Assembly: GCF_000769115.1 (NCBI RefSeq)
Contig: NZ_JQZV01000001.1
Location: forward strand, 96,001-160,000
Reading direction: 5' to 3'
DNA length: 64,000 nucleotides
Origin: Porphyromonas canoris
GTDB taxonomy: Bacteria; Bacteroidota; Bacteroidia; Bacteroidales; Porphyromonadaceae
Shown here: positions 1 to 10,000 of the stretch, piece after piece
How the letters are laid out: every line of letters begins with the position of its first letter
Position numbering within the stretch: position 1 is the first letter of the stretch
Program-made: the position numbers and the translations under genes
The notes under the pieces: generated by a model
Databases searched by the model: none
Told to the model about the DNA's origin: nothing
What the model saw: only the letters and a program-made list of their open reading frames with translations

Positions 1-1710
1 CAGCTCGAAAGCGCAGACATCGACATGGTAGTGGCTGCAACGCTCGACAATATCATGATGGTCGAAGGCGAAATGAACGAAGTATCCGAAGCAGAAATGC
101 TGGATGCCATAAAGGTTGCACACGAAGCGATCAAAGCGCAATGCCGGGCACAGATAGAGCTTATGCAGGCTTGCGGCACAACCGAAAAGCGTACATACTG
201 CCACGAAGAGCACGATGAGGAGTTGCGCTCAAAGGTACGCGCAGATCTTTACAACAAAGTTTATGCCGTAGCTGTAAGCGGATCGTCCAAGCACGAACGC
301 GCAGCAGCATTTGAAGCGATAGTGGAAGAGTTCAAAGCTCAATACACAGAAGAAGAGCTCGAAACAAAGGCTCCCCTCATCGCTCGTTACTATCACGATG
401 TAGAGAAAGAGGCTATGCGCCGTGCAATACTCGACGAAGGCAAGCGTCTCGATGGTAGAGACACGCGCACCATTCGCCCTATATGGTCGGAGGTGGACTG
501 CCTTCCCGGACCTCATGGCAGCTCTATCTTCACACGTGGAGAGACTCAATCGCTTACAACGGTAACGCTCGGAACAAAGAGTGATGAGAAGCTGGTGGAC
601 GATGTACTCTTCCACGGCAAGGAGAGATTCTTGCTACACTACAACTTCCCTCCGTTCTCCACAGGAGAGGCTCGCCCTCAACGCGGAGTGGGACGCAGAG
701 AGATCGGACACGGAAACCTTGCTCACCGTGCGCTCAAACGCATGATACCGAAAGACTATCCTTACGTCGTGCGTGTGATGAGCGATATCCTTGAAAGTAA
801 CGGATCCAGCTCCATGGCTACCGTATGTGCCGGAACGCTTGCTCTTATGGATGCAGGGGTTAACATTACCCGCCCTGTCAGTGGTATTGCCATGGGACTT
901 ATCTCCGAGAACAAAGGTCAAAACTATGCGATACTCTCGGATATCCTTGGCGATGAAGACCACTTGGGAGACATGGACTTCAAGGTAACCGGTACGGAGA
1001 AAGGTATCACTGCAACACAGATGGACATCAAGGTGGACGGTCTATCCTATGAGATCCTCGAAAATGCGCTGGCACAGGCACGCGAGGGTCGTATGCACAT
1101 TTTGGGTAAGATCATGGAGACGATCACCGAACCGAGAGAAGATCTCAAGCCACACGCTCCACGCATCGTCAATCTACGCATACCGAAAGAGCTTATCGGT
1201 GCTGTGATAGGCCCCGGAGGCAAGATCATCCAAGGCATACAAGAGAAATCCGGAGCCAATGTCAATATTGAAGAGGTGGACGGAATGGGTCTCATCGAAG
1301 TGAGCGGTACAAACAAAGAGAGCATCGACAAGGCTTTGGCGATGATCAACTCTATTGCTGCCGTTCCGGAAGTGGATAAAGTCTACACCGGAAAGATAAG
1401 CTCGCTGATGCCTTACGGTGCATTCGTAGAGTTCTTGCCGGGTAAAGACGGACTTCTTCACATCTCCGAAATAGACTGGAAACGCTTTGAAACAATCGAA
1501 GAAACCGGTTTGCAACAAGGAGCGGAAATAGAAGTGAAGTTGATCGAAATAGATCCAAAGACCGGAAAGTTCAAGCTTTCGAGAAAGGCATTGTTGGAGA
1601 AACCCGAAGGTTATAAAGCACCTGAAGGCAACAACAGACCTCCTCGTCAAGAGAGACCGGAACGACAAGAGCGATTCGTACACAGACCTCGCAGAAACAA
1701 TAACGAGTAA
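1..1710 (+). CDS. pnp: Polynucleotide phosphorylase, C-terminal part (5' end outside window)
   Basis: Phosphorolytic 3'-5' exoribonuclease of RNA turnover. The reading frame is open from base 1, so the gene starts upstream; about 569 residues are present of a family length near 700-750. Seen in order: the end of the first RNase PH core, the helical linker, the second RNase PH core ([26 protein letters not shown]; the conserved [21 protein letters not shown] region), a KH domain with the [10 protein letters not shown] loop, an S1 domain ([20 protein letters not shown]) and an Arg/Asn-rich tail ending in PRRNNNE. The basic tail is an addition after S1 and may help RNA binding (inference). A strong hairpin terminator follows at 1741. 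Identity is certain. Confidence 0.97.
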   Translation, partial: QLESADIDMVVAATLDNIMMVEGEMNEVSEAEMLDAIKVAHEAIKAQCRAQIELMQACGTTEKRTYCHEEHDEELRSKVRADLYNKVYAVAVSGSSKHERAAAFEAIVEEFKAQYTEEELETKAPLIARYYHDVEKEAMRRAILDEGKRLDGRDTRTIRPIWSEVDCLPGPHGSSIFTRGETQSLTTVTLGTKSDEKLVDDVLFHGKERFLLHYNFPPFSTGEARPQRGVGRREIGHGNLAHRALKRMIPKDYPYVVRVMSDILESNGSSSMATVCAGTLALMDAGVNITRPVSGIAMGLISENKGQNYAILSDILGDEDHLGDMDFKVTGTEKGITATQMDIKVDGLSYEILENALAQAREGRMHILGKIMETITEPREDLKPHAPRIVNLRIPKELIGAVIGPGGKIIQGIQEKSGANVNIEEVDGMGLIEVSGTNKESIDKALAMINSIAAVPEVDKVYTGKISSLMPYGAFVEFLPGKDGLLHISEIDWKRFETIEETGLQQGAEIEVKLIEIDPKTGKFKLSRKALLEKPEGYKAPEGNNRPPRQERPERQERFVHRPRRNNNE

Positions 1711-1740
1711 CATTCGGAACATCCGATACATAAGAGAAAA

Positions 1741-1770
1741 GGCACGCACCTGTCCGGTACGTGCCTTTTT
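1741..1770. terminator. Bidirectional intrinsic terminator between pnp and the GT87 gene
   Basis: GGCACGCACC and GGTACGTGCC form a stem (with one G-T type mismatch pair) around a short loop, followed by TTTTT on the plus strand and by a T-rich run on the minus strand. It separates the convergent genes pnp (+) and the membrane glycosyltransferase (-). Confidence 0.85.
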
Positions 1771-1797
1771 CATATTCTTGCCGTCACTTTACCCCTG

Positions 1798-2979
1798 TCA
1801 GGCTTTCTCATTCAGCAGATAACGAGAGGAGAAGAGCAGGGAGAGCTGCAACCTCAACCATATCAGCGAAGGAAAGAGAGCCTTTATGGCATAAGGAAGG
1901 AGTATCTCATTTTTAAGCGTTTTCGGCATCAGATCGCTGGTGGTAAAGCTGAAAATCATCGCTCCCGTAAGCAGTACGGCATCCCATATACGGTACCGGC
2001 TGTTCCGGTCTCTGTCTATCCACCACAGCGCAATGCCGAGATAGGCTATGATATAAGTGTTGGACTCCGTTCCGGAGCTGAACAGCACAATAAACAGCAG
2101 CAGTGATGCCAAGACCGAACGCCTGAACAGCGCACTCTCATAAGCCTTGAAGCGAAGAAGCGGAAGGAGAAAAAGCAACATACCCGGCACTATCACCAGC
2201 AGGTCGCTATACTGTTCGGCTCCCGACAGCTTACGAATCATTCCCACCAGACCCATGTTCTGCATCAGAGCAAACATATTCTGCGTATTCTTTCCACCCA
2301 AAGCCACCAACCAGTTTCGGTACTGCTCCACGGCATAATCCCATCCGCCGAGCATCGGAAGCAGTCCGAGTAGAAGCGTCCAAAAGAAGAAGGAGAGCAG
2401 GAAGCTCTTTTTCTTCTTGGAGAAGAGCCAGAAGCACAGCCCCGCGATGCCATATATCTTGGTCAGAAAGCCCAAAGCGATGAAAAACGTAGCAGCCCAA
2501 GGCTTCTCCTTGACAGTGAAAACATAAGAGAGAATCAGCAGTGCGGCAATGAGGACATTGTACTGTTCCATCAGAAGACCCAGCAACAGTTCATTGGCTG
2601 TAACCCAAAAGATCACCGCCCTGCCGGATATGGAGAGACCGGGAATGCTCTTGATGGCATAGAAAAGCATGACTGTACTCACGACGAGCCATAGTACGAC
2701 ACCCGCAACAGGCGGTAACATGGAGAAAGGAGCTATCACCAACGTGAAGAGCGGACCGTACAAGAAGCGGTCGTGATACTCTGCCGGATAGTAGGAATAC
2801 AGGTCTTGATGTTGCAGGAAGTGGTCCCAACTCCTCTCGAAAATCCGATAGTTGTTAAACTTCCCCCTTGCTATTTTCTTAAAGCAGGCAAACAGCAAGA
2901 CGGCTCCCCACACCACCAAAGGAGTACGAGAGCTTCTGCCCAACGCCCCCAACACAGATACTATACTTTTTTTCTCCAT
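1798..2979 (-). CDS. GT87/DUF2029-type integral membrane glycosyltransferase
   Basis: A 393-residue polytopic membrane protein with about nine or ten hydrophobic segments. Near the N-terminus, after the first membrane helix, it has the pattern DLYSYYPAEYHDRFLYGPLF followed by PFSMLPP. This resembles the periplasmic loop of the glycosyltransferase 87 family (polyprenol-phosphate sugar-dependent mannosyl/arabinosyl transferases). The substrate cannot be read from the sequence. It stands alone, convergent with pnp. A weak CAAAGATA (minus-strand TATCTTTG) lies about 40 bp upstream at 3018-3025, overlapping the gpmA terminator region. Confidence 0.75.
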   Translation of the reverse strand: MEKKSIVSVLGALGRSSRTPLVVWGAVLLFACFKKIARGKFNNYRIFERSWDHFLQHQDLYSYYPAEYHDRFLYGPLFTLVIAPFSMLPPVAGVVLWLVVSTVMLFYAIKSIPGLSISGRAVIFWVTANELLLGLLMEQYNVLIAALLILSYVFTVKEKPWAATFFIALGFLTKIYGIAGLCFWLFSKKKKSFLLSFFFWTLLLGLLPMLGGWDYAVEQYRNWLVALGGKNTQNMFALMQNMGLVGMIRKLSGAEQYSDLLVIVPGMLLFLLPLLRFKAYESALFRRSVLASLLLFIVLFSSGTESNTYIIAYLGIALWWIDRDRNSRYRIWDAVLLTGAMIFSFTTSDLMPKTLKNEILLPYAIKALFPSLIWLRLQLSLLFSSRYLLNEKA

Positions 2980-3027
2980 CTACTCGGTTTTTCGGATAGT
3001 GCCGACAAACAGCCACACAAAGATAAG

Positions 3028-3061
3028 AAAAGCCATCGCAAAGCAACAGCTCTGCGATGGC
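3028..3061 (-). terminator. Terminator of gpmA
   Basis: On the minus strand AGCCATCGCA and TGCGATGGCT form a 10-bp stem with a short loop, followed by TTTTCTT. It lies about 25 bp after the gpmA stop codon. Confidence 0.8.
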
Positions 3062-3084
3062 TTCGGATAGCTATAAAAGTATCT

Positions 3085-3831
3085 TTACTTCTTCTTGCCT
3101 TGATTTGCTACGGCATCCATCAACTTCTTGATCTCTTCCGGATCGCCGATGAAGTAATCTTTTACCAGATTGTAGTTGTCGTCGAACTCGAATACGTAAG
3201 GCACAGCCGTTGGCAGGTTAAGGCTCACGATATCTTCGTCTGAAATATTCTTCAACACCTTGATGATACCACGAAGGCTATTGCCATGCGCTGCCACAAG
3301 AACATCGTCATGCTCTTTAAGAGTCGGGAAGATAGTACCCTCCCAGTATGGCAATATACGAGCCACGGTGTCTTTAAGCGACTCTGTAAGAGGAAGCAGC
3401 TTTCTATCTACTCCTGCATAGCGAGGATCGTTATGCGGTGCACGCTCATCTCTTTCGTCAAGAGGTGTGGGAGGAATATCGTAGCTGCGACGCCAGATAT
3501 GTACTTGCTCATCGCCGTACTTCTCTGCAGTCTCCGCCTTATTAAGCCCTTGCAACATACCGTAGTGCTTTTCGTTCAGCACCCAATGCTTCTCTACCGG
3601 GATCCAGTCCAGATCCATCTGATCCAATACATTGTTAAGGGTCTTCACCGCTCTCTTCAAGTATGAAGTGTAAGCCTTACCGAAACGGAATCCGGCAGCT
3701 TTCATCTCCTTACCTGCTTTGATTGCTTCTTCTATGCCTTTCTCGGAAAGATCAACGTCTGTCCAGCCTGTAAATCTGTTCTCTTTGTTCCACTGGCTTT
3801 CCCCGTGGCGAATAAGGACAAGTCTTTTCAT
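3085..3831 (-). CDS. gpmA: 2,3-bisphosphoglycerate-dependent phosphoglycerate mutase
   Basis: Interconverts 3- and 2-phosphoglycerate in cytosolic glycolysis/gluconeogenesis. The 248-residue length is the family's usual length. The phosphohistidine motif [10 protein letters not shown] is at residues 6-15, followed by [13 protein letters not shown]. The catalytic Glu region [15 protein letters not shown] is in the middle, and the second histidine is in [11 protein letters not shown] near residue 180. It is monocistronic, with its own promoter (3911-3940) and terminator (3028-3061). Confidence 0.97.
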   Translation of the reverse strand: MKRLVLIRHGESQWNKENRFTGWTDVDLSEKGIEEAIKAGKEMKAAGFRFGKAYTSYLKRAVKTLNNVLDQMDLDWIPVEKHWVLNEKHYGMLQGLNKAETAEKYGDEQVHIWRRSYDIPPTPLDERDERAPHNDPRYAGVDRKLLPLTESLKDTVARILPYWEGTIFPTLKEHDDVLVAAHGNSLRGIIKVLKNISDEDIVSLNLPTAVPYVFEFDDNYNLVKDYFIGDPEEIKKLMDAVANQGKKK

Positions 3832-3910
3832 GTCTGATATCTTCTATGGATTATGTATGTGAATTAAATTCTATCCTACAAGGCTTTAGCTCTTCTGCCA
3901 TTGCCTTTCA

Positions 3911-3940
3911 CAAAGATAACGAATATTTATCACAAGCAAA
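3911..3940 (-). promoter_or_regulatory. Bacteroidetes-type promoter of gpmA
   Basis: Read on the minus strand: TTTG (3937-3940), 18-nt spacer, TATCTTTG (3911-3918). This matches the sigma-ABfr consensus TTTG...TAnnTTTG and predicts a leader of about 70 nt for gpmA. Confidence 0.75.
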
Positions 3941-4055
3941 GAGCCATACTCACACTCTCACCCCTCCCCCTTTTTCTCTTCTGTGCGGACATAAAAGAGG
4001 ATAAATGCGTACAAAAGTTCTCTTTATCGTATTCATTTTCTCCGCTCAACGCATT

Positions 4056-4160
4056 CACATCTCCAAACCGAAGCACGATTGCCATTATTCAAGCCCTGAT
4101 TTCCACTCTTCAAACTCCGATTGCTACACATCAAGCCTTGAAAAAGACCCCCAAAAAGGT
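4056..4160 (-). repeat. 21-bp periodic array, copy A (inverted homologue of 60643-60726)
   Basis: GATT occurs at 4077, 4098 and 4119, with GAAA at 4140, exactly 21 bp apart. Each unit reads roughly GATTGCC, six variable bases, TCAAGCCCT. The reverse complement gives AATC followed by AGGGCTTGA, which is the unit found on the plus strand at 60643-60726. Both arrays even end in a matching GATTCGGTTTG / GTGCTTCGGTTTG-like unit. The array lies upstream of the gpmA promoter in a 540-bp intergenic region. Confidence 0.8.
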
Positions 4161-4295
4161 TTAGAGCAACTTCTATACACTTACAAACAAAAATATTAAC
4201 CGGTTTACGACTGTTTTATCATCCGATTACGACTTGAAGCATTGCCATCACAGCCATCAGGGCTAACAATAGGTGAAGAAGCGAATAGAGGAGAG

Positions 4296-4350
4296 AAAGA
4301 AAAATCTCAAGGCAACTCCACTGCCGGAGCCGCCTTGAGATCTCTTTTTA
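4296..4350. terminator. Terminator downstream of the outer-membrane receptor gene
   Basis: ATCTCAAGGC (4304-4313) pairs with GCCTTGAGAT (4332-4341) around an 18-nt loop. T runs follow on both strands (CTTTTTAT on plus, TTTTTCTTTC on minus). It lies 25-80 bp beyond the stop at 4375. Confidence 0.8.
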
Positions 4351-4374
4351 TCCTGTTTCAGAATAGTGTTTCTA

Positions 4375-5089
4375 CTATTTCCCGGAACCTACACTCATAC
4401 CTTCATCTGCCGATTGATTCAGACGAGATTCGCCATTGACACTCTTTCGGGTAGAAGATTTAAGCTCTTTGTTGCCGAACGTATAGCTCACTCTGAGCGT
4501 GAGTTTAGGGCTATGCCAGTTTTTGGAAAAGGAGATCGGGGTATTCATCCCCACTATCTCTCCTCTGGCAATATTGGTATTGAAAAGGTCGTATCCCGTT
4601 AAGGAGAATTTCCAGCTGCCCATACGTTTGCTAAGAGTAAAGTCTACCCACCACTGTTTTTCTGTCTTGTAAACTCCCACAAAAAGAAGACTGTAATAGG
4701 TAATCCCGGCATCGAAATACCATTGGGCAGGCAGGTTCAGAGACTGCTTGTGTTGGACATAATAGGCATTGAACAGACGATTGTAATCCGCAGCGTTCAC
4801 AACACCTCTATCCTGCTGAAGATGATGTGCCAAGTAGATTGAAGCAAACCACTGCAAACCATTCTCCCGGTAAATGAGAGGCATCGGTGTTCCGGCAACA
4901 AGGCGCAAGTAACGGCTATTTTCAAGATTTGTTTTAGCCAAAGTATAGCCCCCTTTATGAGGCTTCAGGTATTCGATGATCGGATTTTTCTCATCCGACA
5001 GGCTCAATTCCAGCATAGCCGCCCTCAAATAGGTATAGCTGAGGGAGAGATTGTATCTTGTGCTGTTTTTCAAATCAGGGTTTCCTTCG
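4375..5089 (-). pseudogene. Outer-membrane beta-barrel receptor, C-terminal part after frameshift
   Basis: This is the downstream frame of the gene that begins at 6656. Its first recognisable residues, GNPDLKNSTRYNLSLSYTY, continue exactly where the upstream frame leaves the family pattern. About 230 residues form the last barrel strands and the C-terminus, ending in MSVGSGK. The only in-frame initiator nearby is a TTG at 5073 inside the conserved motif, so independent translation is unlikely. If the shift is real, the barrel lacks its final strands and cannot fold normally (inference). Confidence 0.85.
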
Positions 5090-6656
5090 CAGACAGAAAG
5101 CCCGAAGAAGACGAGACATAAGGCATGAGGTCTCGGAAAGATGGGCGTTTGTAATAGGTCTGCAACATGGTCGAAAAACGATGCTTACGGGAGAAGTCGT
5201 AAGAGAAAGAGAGGTAAGGCTGCCAGTTTAAGAAAGCATCCGCCTTGCCCTTTTCCATTCCGATCCAGTGGTTATCCAGTTGGTCATAGTTGAGTTGCAC
5301 CCCGGCATAAGTATCCACAGCCTCTTTGCGATAGCGTAGAGAGAGATAAGCGAAAGTGCTGCTCTCCTTATAGCTATTGCTCTTACCATCGGGAGAGTCT
5401 TGGGGCATGGTGTCAAACCTGCTGTCGTTTCGGATACCGCCAAACCGAGTACTAATGGTAGAGGTGAAGCGGAAAAGGAAGTCCGTTGCGATTCTGAAGT
5501 AATGATACCGGTCTTCCAATGCTCCGTTGATGGCGGAGTTGTGAAAATAGTCTCGATGGTTAAGGCTGAAAGTGTAGTCTGCATAGTTGTTCCAGCTCCA
5601 CCTTTTCCCGGAAGAAGAGTGGAAAAGATTTACCGTTCCCACTTTTCTATCCATATCTATCCTGTTGGAAGTATTGTATTCCAATCTTTCGTCAGAGAGG
5701 GTAAGATAACTTCTCACCCCGATCAGATGCCGAGGAGACACCTGCCACTCCGACCCTATCTGAATACCATGCCTCCGATAAGGATTTACAGAGGTTGTAT
5801 TGGCTCCTATGGATGTTGTAAGTGTCTCTTTTCGGCGATTGTCGAAATATTGGTAAGCAAGATAGTTTCTTGTATTTCCTTTGTTATAATTAAGGCATAC
5901 ACGACTGTTGACGGACAGCAATGCCTGATAGGATATATCCGCAGAAAGAAAAGCGTTAAAGCCTTCGTTCGGCTTTTTCTTGGTGATAATATTCAATACC
6001 GCATCTACACGTGTGCCGTACTCAGAACCGGGATTTCGGATGAGTTCCACGGATTCCACATCGGCTATACCGAGAGAAGCAAGATAGGTATGCACTTCAT
6101 TATTTGACAATCGAAGTATCTGACCATTGACGGCAACGGTCAGATTGTAAAACCCGAAGATGGAGAGGCTGTTGTTTTCATTCACTTGTACACCCGGCAG
6201 GAGCTTTATACCATCCAAGAGAGTTCCGCCCACGGCAGCAGGATTGGCGGACAGATTATATACGGCATTGCTTCCTTTGTAAGACACAAACGGGCATCGG
6301 CTCACAACAACCACTTCGTCCAACTGTTGCGACCTCAACGTTATGACGATCGGAGGCAGCTCTACCTCTTTTTCTGAAACGGTTACCGCATTGTTTTGAG
6401 GATAGTAACACTCCTCTAAATAAGAGACCAGAAAGCGGTATCTGCCTTGTGGCAATTCCTGGCGAAAATATCCTTTAATATCACATACTGCCGGATAGAG
6501 CTGTGTTGTATCCCGAATGTTCTTGAAAACAATAATGGCATTGGTCAGCGATTCTCCTGCCTGATCTTTGAGATGACCCGAAACCTTGTAGCTGTTATTC
6601 TGAGCCACCAAAGAGAATATGGGGTAGAAAAGAAGTAAAAGAAGAAGTTTTTTCAT
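5070..6656 (-). pseudogene. TonB-receptor-like outer membrane protein, N-terminal part, frameshifted
   Basis: 528 residues with a signal peptide (MKKLLLLLLFYPIFSLVAQ) and a carboxypeptidase-regulatory-like beta domain (about 20-110). A plug-like domain follows (GTLLDGIKLLPGVQVNENNS, VESVELIRNPGSEYGTRVDA, VLNIITKKK), then the start of an OMP_b-brl_3 barrel. The frame breaks after FLSAKE at about 5084-5085. Adding one G to the GG there restores SAKGNPDLKNSTRY, the GNPxL motif of this family, and joins it to the remaining 230 residues (total about 760). The product is an outer-membrane import or structural protein of unknown substrate. A CAAATATA -7 box lies at 6771-6778. The break could be a true mutation, phase variation or a base-calling error. 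Confidence 0.88.
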
Positions 6657-6770
6657 ACTGCAATATCAGACTAAAGGGGCGATTTCTCCGATCAGAAGTT
6701 CAACACCGGCACGTATAGAGCATTTATCGTTTGGAAATCAGCCCCCGTTATTAAGCTTTGTCTTTTTTTG

Positions 6771-6778
6771 CAAATATA
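6771..6778 (-). promoter_or_regulatory. Candidate -7 box of the outer-membrane receptor gene
   Basis: Minus-strand TATATTTG matches TAnnTTTG, about 115 bp upstream of the start at 6656. No good TTTG -33 box is seen, only a loose match 17-20 bp further upstream. Confidence 0.5.
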
Positions 6779-6851
6779 GACATTTTATAAAAGCAGGAAA
6801 TGTATTATTAGCATAGTTCTTGGCAGGAGGCAGATATTCAAGAGAGGGCAT

Positions 6852-6892
6852 AAAAAAGAATCGGGATCGTAAAGATTACAATCCCGATTCTC
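6852..6892 (-). terminator. Terminator of the rhodanese lipoprotein gene
   Basis: On the minus strand GAATCGGGAT and ATCCCGATTC form a perfect 10-bp stem with a 13-nt loop, followed by TTTTTT. It lies 30 bp after the stop at 6923. Confidence 0.88.
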
Positions 6893-6922
6893 TGTTTTAT
6901 TTTCTCGTAAAATATCCGGCTA

Positions 6923-7339
6923 TTATCCCTTCTTATATGCGACATAAGCCGTATAGCCACCATTCAGATTATAAATGGTAAAGTTTTTTGCAGAAAGCAT
7001 CTTTGCAGCTCTGAGCGAACGACCTCCGGATCTGCAGTAAACAAGAACGGGCTTTTTCGGATCAAGAACCTTCAATGCTCTCTCCAGGAAGTAGTTCTGA
7101 GTAACATCTATCAGAATGGCTCCCGATATAAAGCCGGCATCATACTCGGCTTTAGTCCGAACATCGACAATCTGCATATTGGGATTTGCTTCCAATAGTT
7201 TGTCCAGCTGTGATACTTCCACATTTGTAATTGTTTGGACTGTCTCTTGCGGAGAGGAACTCTTGCAACCGACGAACAAGGCAGCAACAGCAAGAGCGGA
7301 TACCACAAATAGTGCTGCTATAACTCTCTTATAATTCAT
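6923..7339 (-). CDS. Rhodanese-domain lipoprotein
   Basis: 138 residues. The lipoprotein signal ends in LFVGC at residues 21-25, so it is probably anchored in a membrane. It is followed by a single rhodanese domain: SQLDKLLEANPNMQIVDVRTKAEYDAGFI, then the active-site loop CRSGGRS with the catalytic Cys, and a terminal NLNGGYTAYVAYKKG. Rhodanese-fold proteins transfer sulfane sulfur or act as thiol carriers; the partner is not evident. It lies 20 bp downstream of tyrS on the same strand, so it may be co-transcribed, and has a strong terminator after it. Confidence 0.9.
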   Translation of the reverse strand: MNYKRVIAALFVVSALAVAALFVGCKSSSPQETVQTITNVEVSQLDKLLEANPNMQIVDVRTKAEYDAGFISGAILIDVTQNYFLERALKVLDPKKPVLVYCRSGGRSLRAAKMLSAKNFTIYNLNGGYTAYVAYKKG

Positions 7340-7358
7340 GACTCCTCTACTTTATGGT

Positions 7359-8657
7359 TTAAGCGAAAGTGATAAGGAAGTAGTTTTTCTTGCCTTTCTG
7401 TGCAAGGATATACTTCCCGGCAAGAAGATCCGAAGAGGTCAATACCATCCCTTCACTCTCTACTTTCTCTTTGTTTATACTCACTCCTCCACTCTTTAGA
7501 AGCTTACGAAGCTCTCCACGAGAGGGGAACATTGCAACCTCATCGGCTAATAGATCCAATATGTTGATACCCTCCCCGTTGATCTTATCCATGGGCAGTG
7601 TAGCAGATGGGACACCTTCAAAGAGTGCAAGAAGTGTATCTTCGTCCAGCTTGGTAAGTGCTTCTCTGGTTGCATTTCCAAAAAGGATGGCAGACGCTTC
7701 CACGGCAGACTCGTAGGCTTCTCTCGAATGCACCATACAGGTAACCTCTTCCGCAAGTCTCTTTTGCAAAGGACGCAGATGAGGTGCAGCCGCTTGCTCT
7801 TCTTCCAATGCCATTATCTCCTCTTTGGTGAGCGATGTAAAGATCTTGATATACTTGGCGGCATCTGCATCCGAGACATTGAGCCAGAACTGATAGAACT
7901 TATACGGTGAGGTGTATTTCGGATCCAGCCAGATGTTTCCACTCTCTGTTTTCCCGAATTTACCACCATCAGCCTTGGTGATAAGCGGACAAGTGAGAGC
8001 GTATGCTTCGCCTCCCAATGTCCGGCGAATGAGTTCCGTACCGGTGGTAATATTACCCCACTGGTCGGATCCTCCCATCTGCAAACGACAACCTTCATGC
8101 TGGTAAAGATAGGTAAAGTCGTAGCCTTGTATCAGCTGGTAAGAAAACTCGGTAAATGAAAGCCCTTCACCACTCTCTCCGGAAATTCTCTTCTTTACAG
8201 AGTCCTTTGCCATCATGTAGTTTACAGTGATATGCTTGCCGACATCTCGGATAAAGTCCAAGAAGCTGAACTCTTTCATCCAGTCGTAGTTGTTTACCAA
8301 CTTGGCAGCATTAGGGGCATCACTCTCAAAATCAAGGAACTTTGCCAGCTGTTTACGTATTGCTTCCTGATTATGACGCAAGGTATCTTCGTCTATCAAC
8401 TTCCTTTCGGCACTCTTCATGGATGGGTCTCCAATCATTCCGGTAGCTCCTCCAACAAGAGCTATGGGGCGGTGTCCCGCTCTCTGAAAGTGGCGAAGCA
8501 TCATGACACCCACAAGGTGTCCTATGTGTAGAGAGTCCGCCGTAGGGTCTATACCCACATAAGCAGAAGTCATCTCCTTCATCAGGAGTTCTTCCGTACC
8601 GGGCATCATGTCATGGATCATACCTCTCCAGCGGAGTTCTTCAACAAAATTTATCAT
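7359..8657 (-). CDS. tyrS: Tyrosyl-tRNA synthetase
   Basis: Charges tRNA-Tyr. 432 residues, the usual length for the bacterial TyrRS type. Class I signatures are present: [15 protein letters not shown] near residue 42, [11 protein letters not shown], the tyrosine/ATP pocket [11 protein letters not shown], and [13 protein letters not shown] as the KMSKS-equivalent. A C-terminal S4-like RNA-binding domain follows ([17 protein letters not shown]). The start at [13 protein letters not shown] matches family N-termini. It lies 32 bp downstream of greA on the minus strand. Confidence 0.97.
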   Translation of the reverse strand: MINFVEELRWRGMIHDMMPGTEELLMKEMTSAYVGIDPTADSLHIGHLVGVMMLRHFQRAGHRPIALVGGATGMIGDPSMKSAERKLIDEDTLRHNQEAIRKQLAKFLDFESDAPNAAKLVNNYDWMKEFSFLDFIRDVGKHITVNYMMAKDSVKKRISGESGEGLSFTEFSYQLIQGYDFTYLYQHEGCRLQMGGSDQWGNITTGTELIRRTLGGEAYALTCPLITKADGGKFGKTESGNIWLDPKYTSPYKFYQFWLNVSDADAAKYIKIFTSLTKEEIMALEEEQAAAPHLRPLQKRLAEEVTCMVHSREAYESAVEASAILFGNATREALTKLDEDTLLALFEGVPSATLPMDKINGEGINILDLLADEVAMFPSRGELRKLLKSGGVSINKEKVESEGMVLTSSDLLAGKYILAQKGKKNYFLITFA

Positions 8658-8689
8658 CTTGGTATATATGGCTTAATGTATATGTATGC

Positions 8690-9163
8690 TTAAATTTCAA
8701 TCTTCATGATCTCGAATGTTACAGTACCGCTCGGCACTTTTATCTCAACCACATCCCCGACCTTCTTTCCTACAAGACCTTGAGCAATGGGAGTGGATAT
8801 GGAGATCTTACCGGCACGCAGGTCGCTCTCTGTGTCCGAAACCAGAGTATAAGTCATGACAGCATTGTTGGCTTTGTTCTTTATGGTTACCTTATTCAGC
8901 ATATGCACTATGTCCGTACCAATCTTAGATGTATCCACAATGCGTGCATTCATCAACTTGGAGCGCAACTGAGCTATACGTGCTTCCAATAGCCCTTGAG
9001 CCTCTTTCGCAGCAGAGTATTCTGCATTTTCGGAAAGGTCTCCCTTGTCTCTCGCTTCTGCAATCTGGTTAATCACATCAAGCCTGTCCACCGATTCGAG
9101 CTTCTTTATCTCCTCTACAAGCTTGTTGTATCCTTCTTCCGTAAGGAGTGTATATCCTGCCAT
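8690..9163 (-). CDS. greA: Transcription elongation factor GreA
   Basis: Stimulates transcript cleavage by backtracked RNA polymerase. 157 residues. The N-terminal coiled coil (LTEEGYNKLVEEIKKLESV) carries the acidic tip ARDKGDLSENAEYSAAKEAQ, with the Asp/Glu pair that coordinates catalytic magnesium. It is followed by the FKBP-like C-terminal domain (ISISTPIAQGLVGKKVGDVV). Probably the first gene of a greA-tyrS unit; a -7-like CAAAGTTA lies at 9291-9298. Confidence 0.97.
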   Translation of the reverse strand: MAGYTLLTEEGYNKLVEEIKKLESVDRLDVINQIAEARDKGDLSENAEYSAAKEAQGLLEARIAQLRSKLMNARIVDTSKIGTDIVHMLNKVTIKNKANNAVMTYTLVSDTESDLRAGKISISTPIAQGLVGKKVGDVVEIKVPSGTVTFEIMKIEI

Positions 9164-9301
9164 AATATAAAGTTTGTTTCAAAATATTGAGACCTCACGC
9201 CACAGGGATGAGGTATAAAAAATATTTAGACCAAGACTTTCGCCTCGATCTAAAAACATGAAAATATTCACAATAAGGTATTTACTCGGACAAAGTTAAG
9301 G

Positions 9302-9979
9302 TTAAATATGGATATTAGCAAGGAATGCTTTATAAATGTGAGCCTTGAGATCCCCTATCGAGATGCCCAAAGCCTCGGCAAATACACTATAAACATCCGT
9401 GATGTCCTGACTGCTCTCATCGCTTTCCAAGAGGAACGGCTTCTCTTTCAGCCATGATAGAATACCGGGATCACTTGGAACGACCCGGAGAGAGACTATA
9501 ATGCTCGCCCGATAAAGCTGCTCCAAAAGCATCTGCTTGCCTCTGAACCCATGCACAATCCAAGCAGGAGGATCGGGCAAGAGCCCTCTCACGGATGCAA
9601 GAGACAACAGCCTGTCCCAACCACCTACCATGTGAAAGAGGCAGGGCAGGCAATACTCGGATGCTATACGCAGCTGCATTTCGACCCATGCGGTCTGCTC
9701 GTCAAGAGAGATGGATGAACGTCTGTCCCAACCGATCTCTCCAATCGCCACAATATTGTTTCCCTTAGGATTCTGCAAGTATTCACGCAGAATGGATTCT
9801 CCCTCTTCCAGGGTCAAATCTTGCCTAAGAGACATCGGATGTATGCCTATGGTAAGAAAATTAGAGCCGGAAGGCAGCTCTTCTTGTATGGGATCTACTA
9901 CAAAAAGAGCCATACAATCCGGTCGGTCTGCATATTGTCGCAGATGCGATAGATGTGTATGGCTGTCTATGTATTGCAT
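9302..9979 (-). CDS. TatD-family metal-dependent hydrolase
   Basis: 225 residues, short for the family (usually about 255-265). Metal ligands are visible: DSHTHLSH at the N-terminus (HxH), AIGEIGWDRR with the bridging Glu, CLFHMVGGW and IVHGFRGK supplying histidines, and LLESDES with the catalytic Asp. TatD proteins are magnesium-dependent nucleases or phosphoesterases in DNA repair and turnover; the actual substrate here is not known. It is the last gene of the dnaX-to-yidD minus-strand run, 21 bp after yidD. It looks more divergent than standard TatD, so the function is a family-level assignment. Confidence 0.8.
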   Translation of the reverse strand: MQYIDSHTHLSHLRQYADRPDCMALFVVDPIQEELPSGSNFLTIGIHPMSLRQDLTLEEGESILREYLQNPKGNNIVAIGEIGWDRRSSISLDEQTAWVEMQLRIASEYCLPCLFHMVGGWDRLLSLASVRGLLPDPPAWIVHGFRGKQMLLEQLYRASIIVSLRVVPSDPGILSWLKEKPFLLESDESSQDITDVYSVFAEALGISIGDLKAHIYKAFLANIHI

Positions 9980-10000
9980 TATCTTTATCGCTTGAAAAGA

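Larger units (their letters stand above)
3832..4374. other. Intergenic region between gpmA and the broken receptor gene
   Basis: About 540 bp without a credible gene. It holds the gpmA promoter, the 21-bp array copy A and the receptor-gene terminator. The short open frames here are arbitrary readings of AT-rich DNA. Confidence 0.7.
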
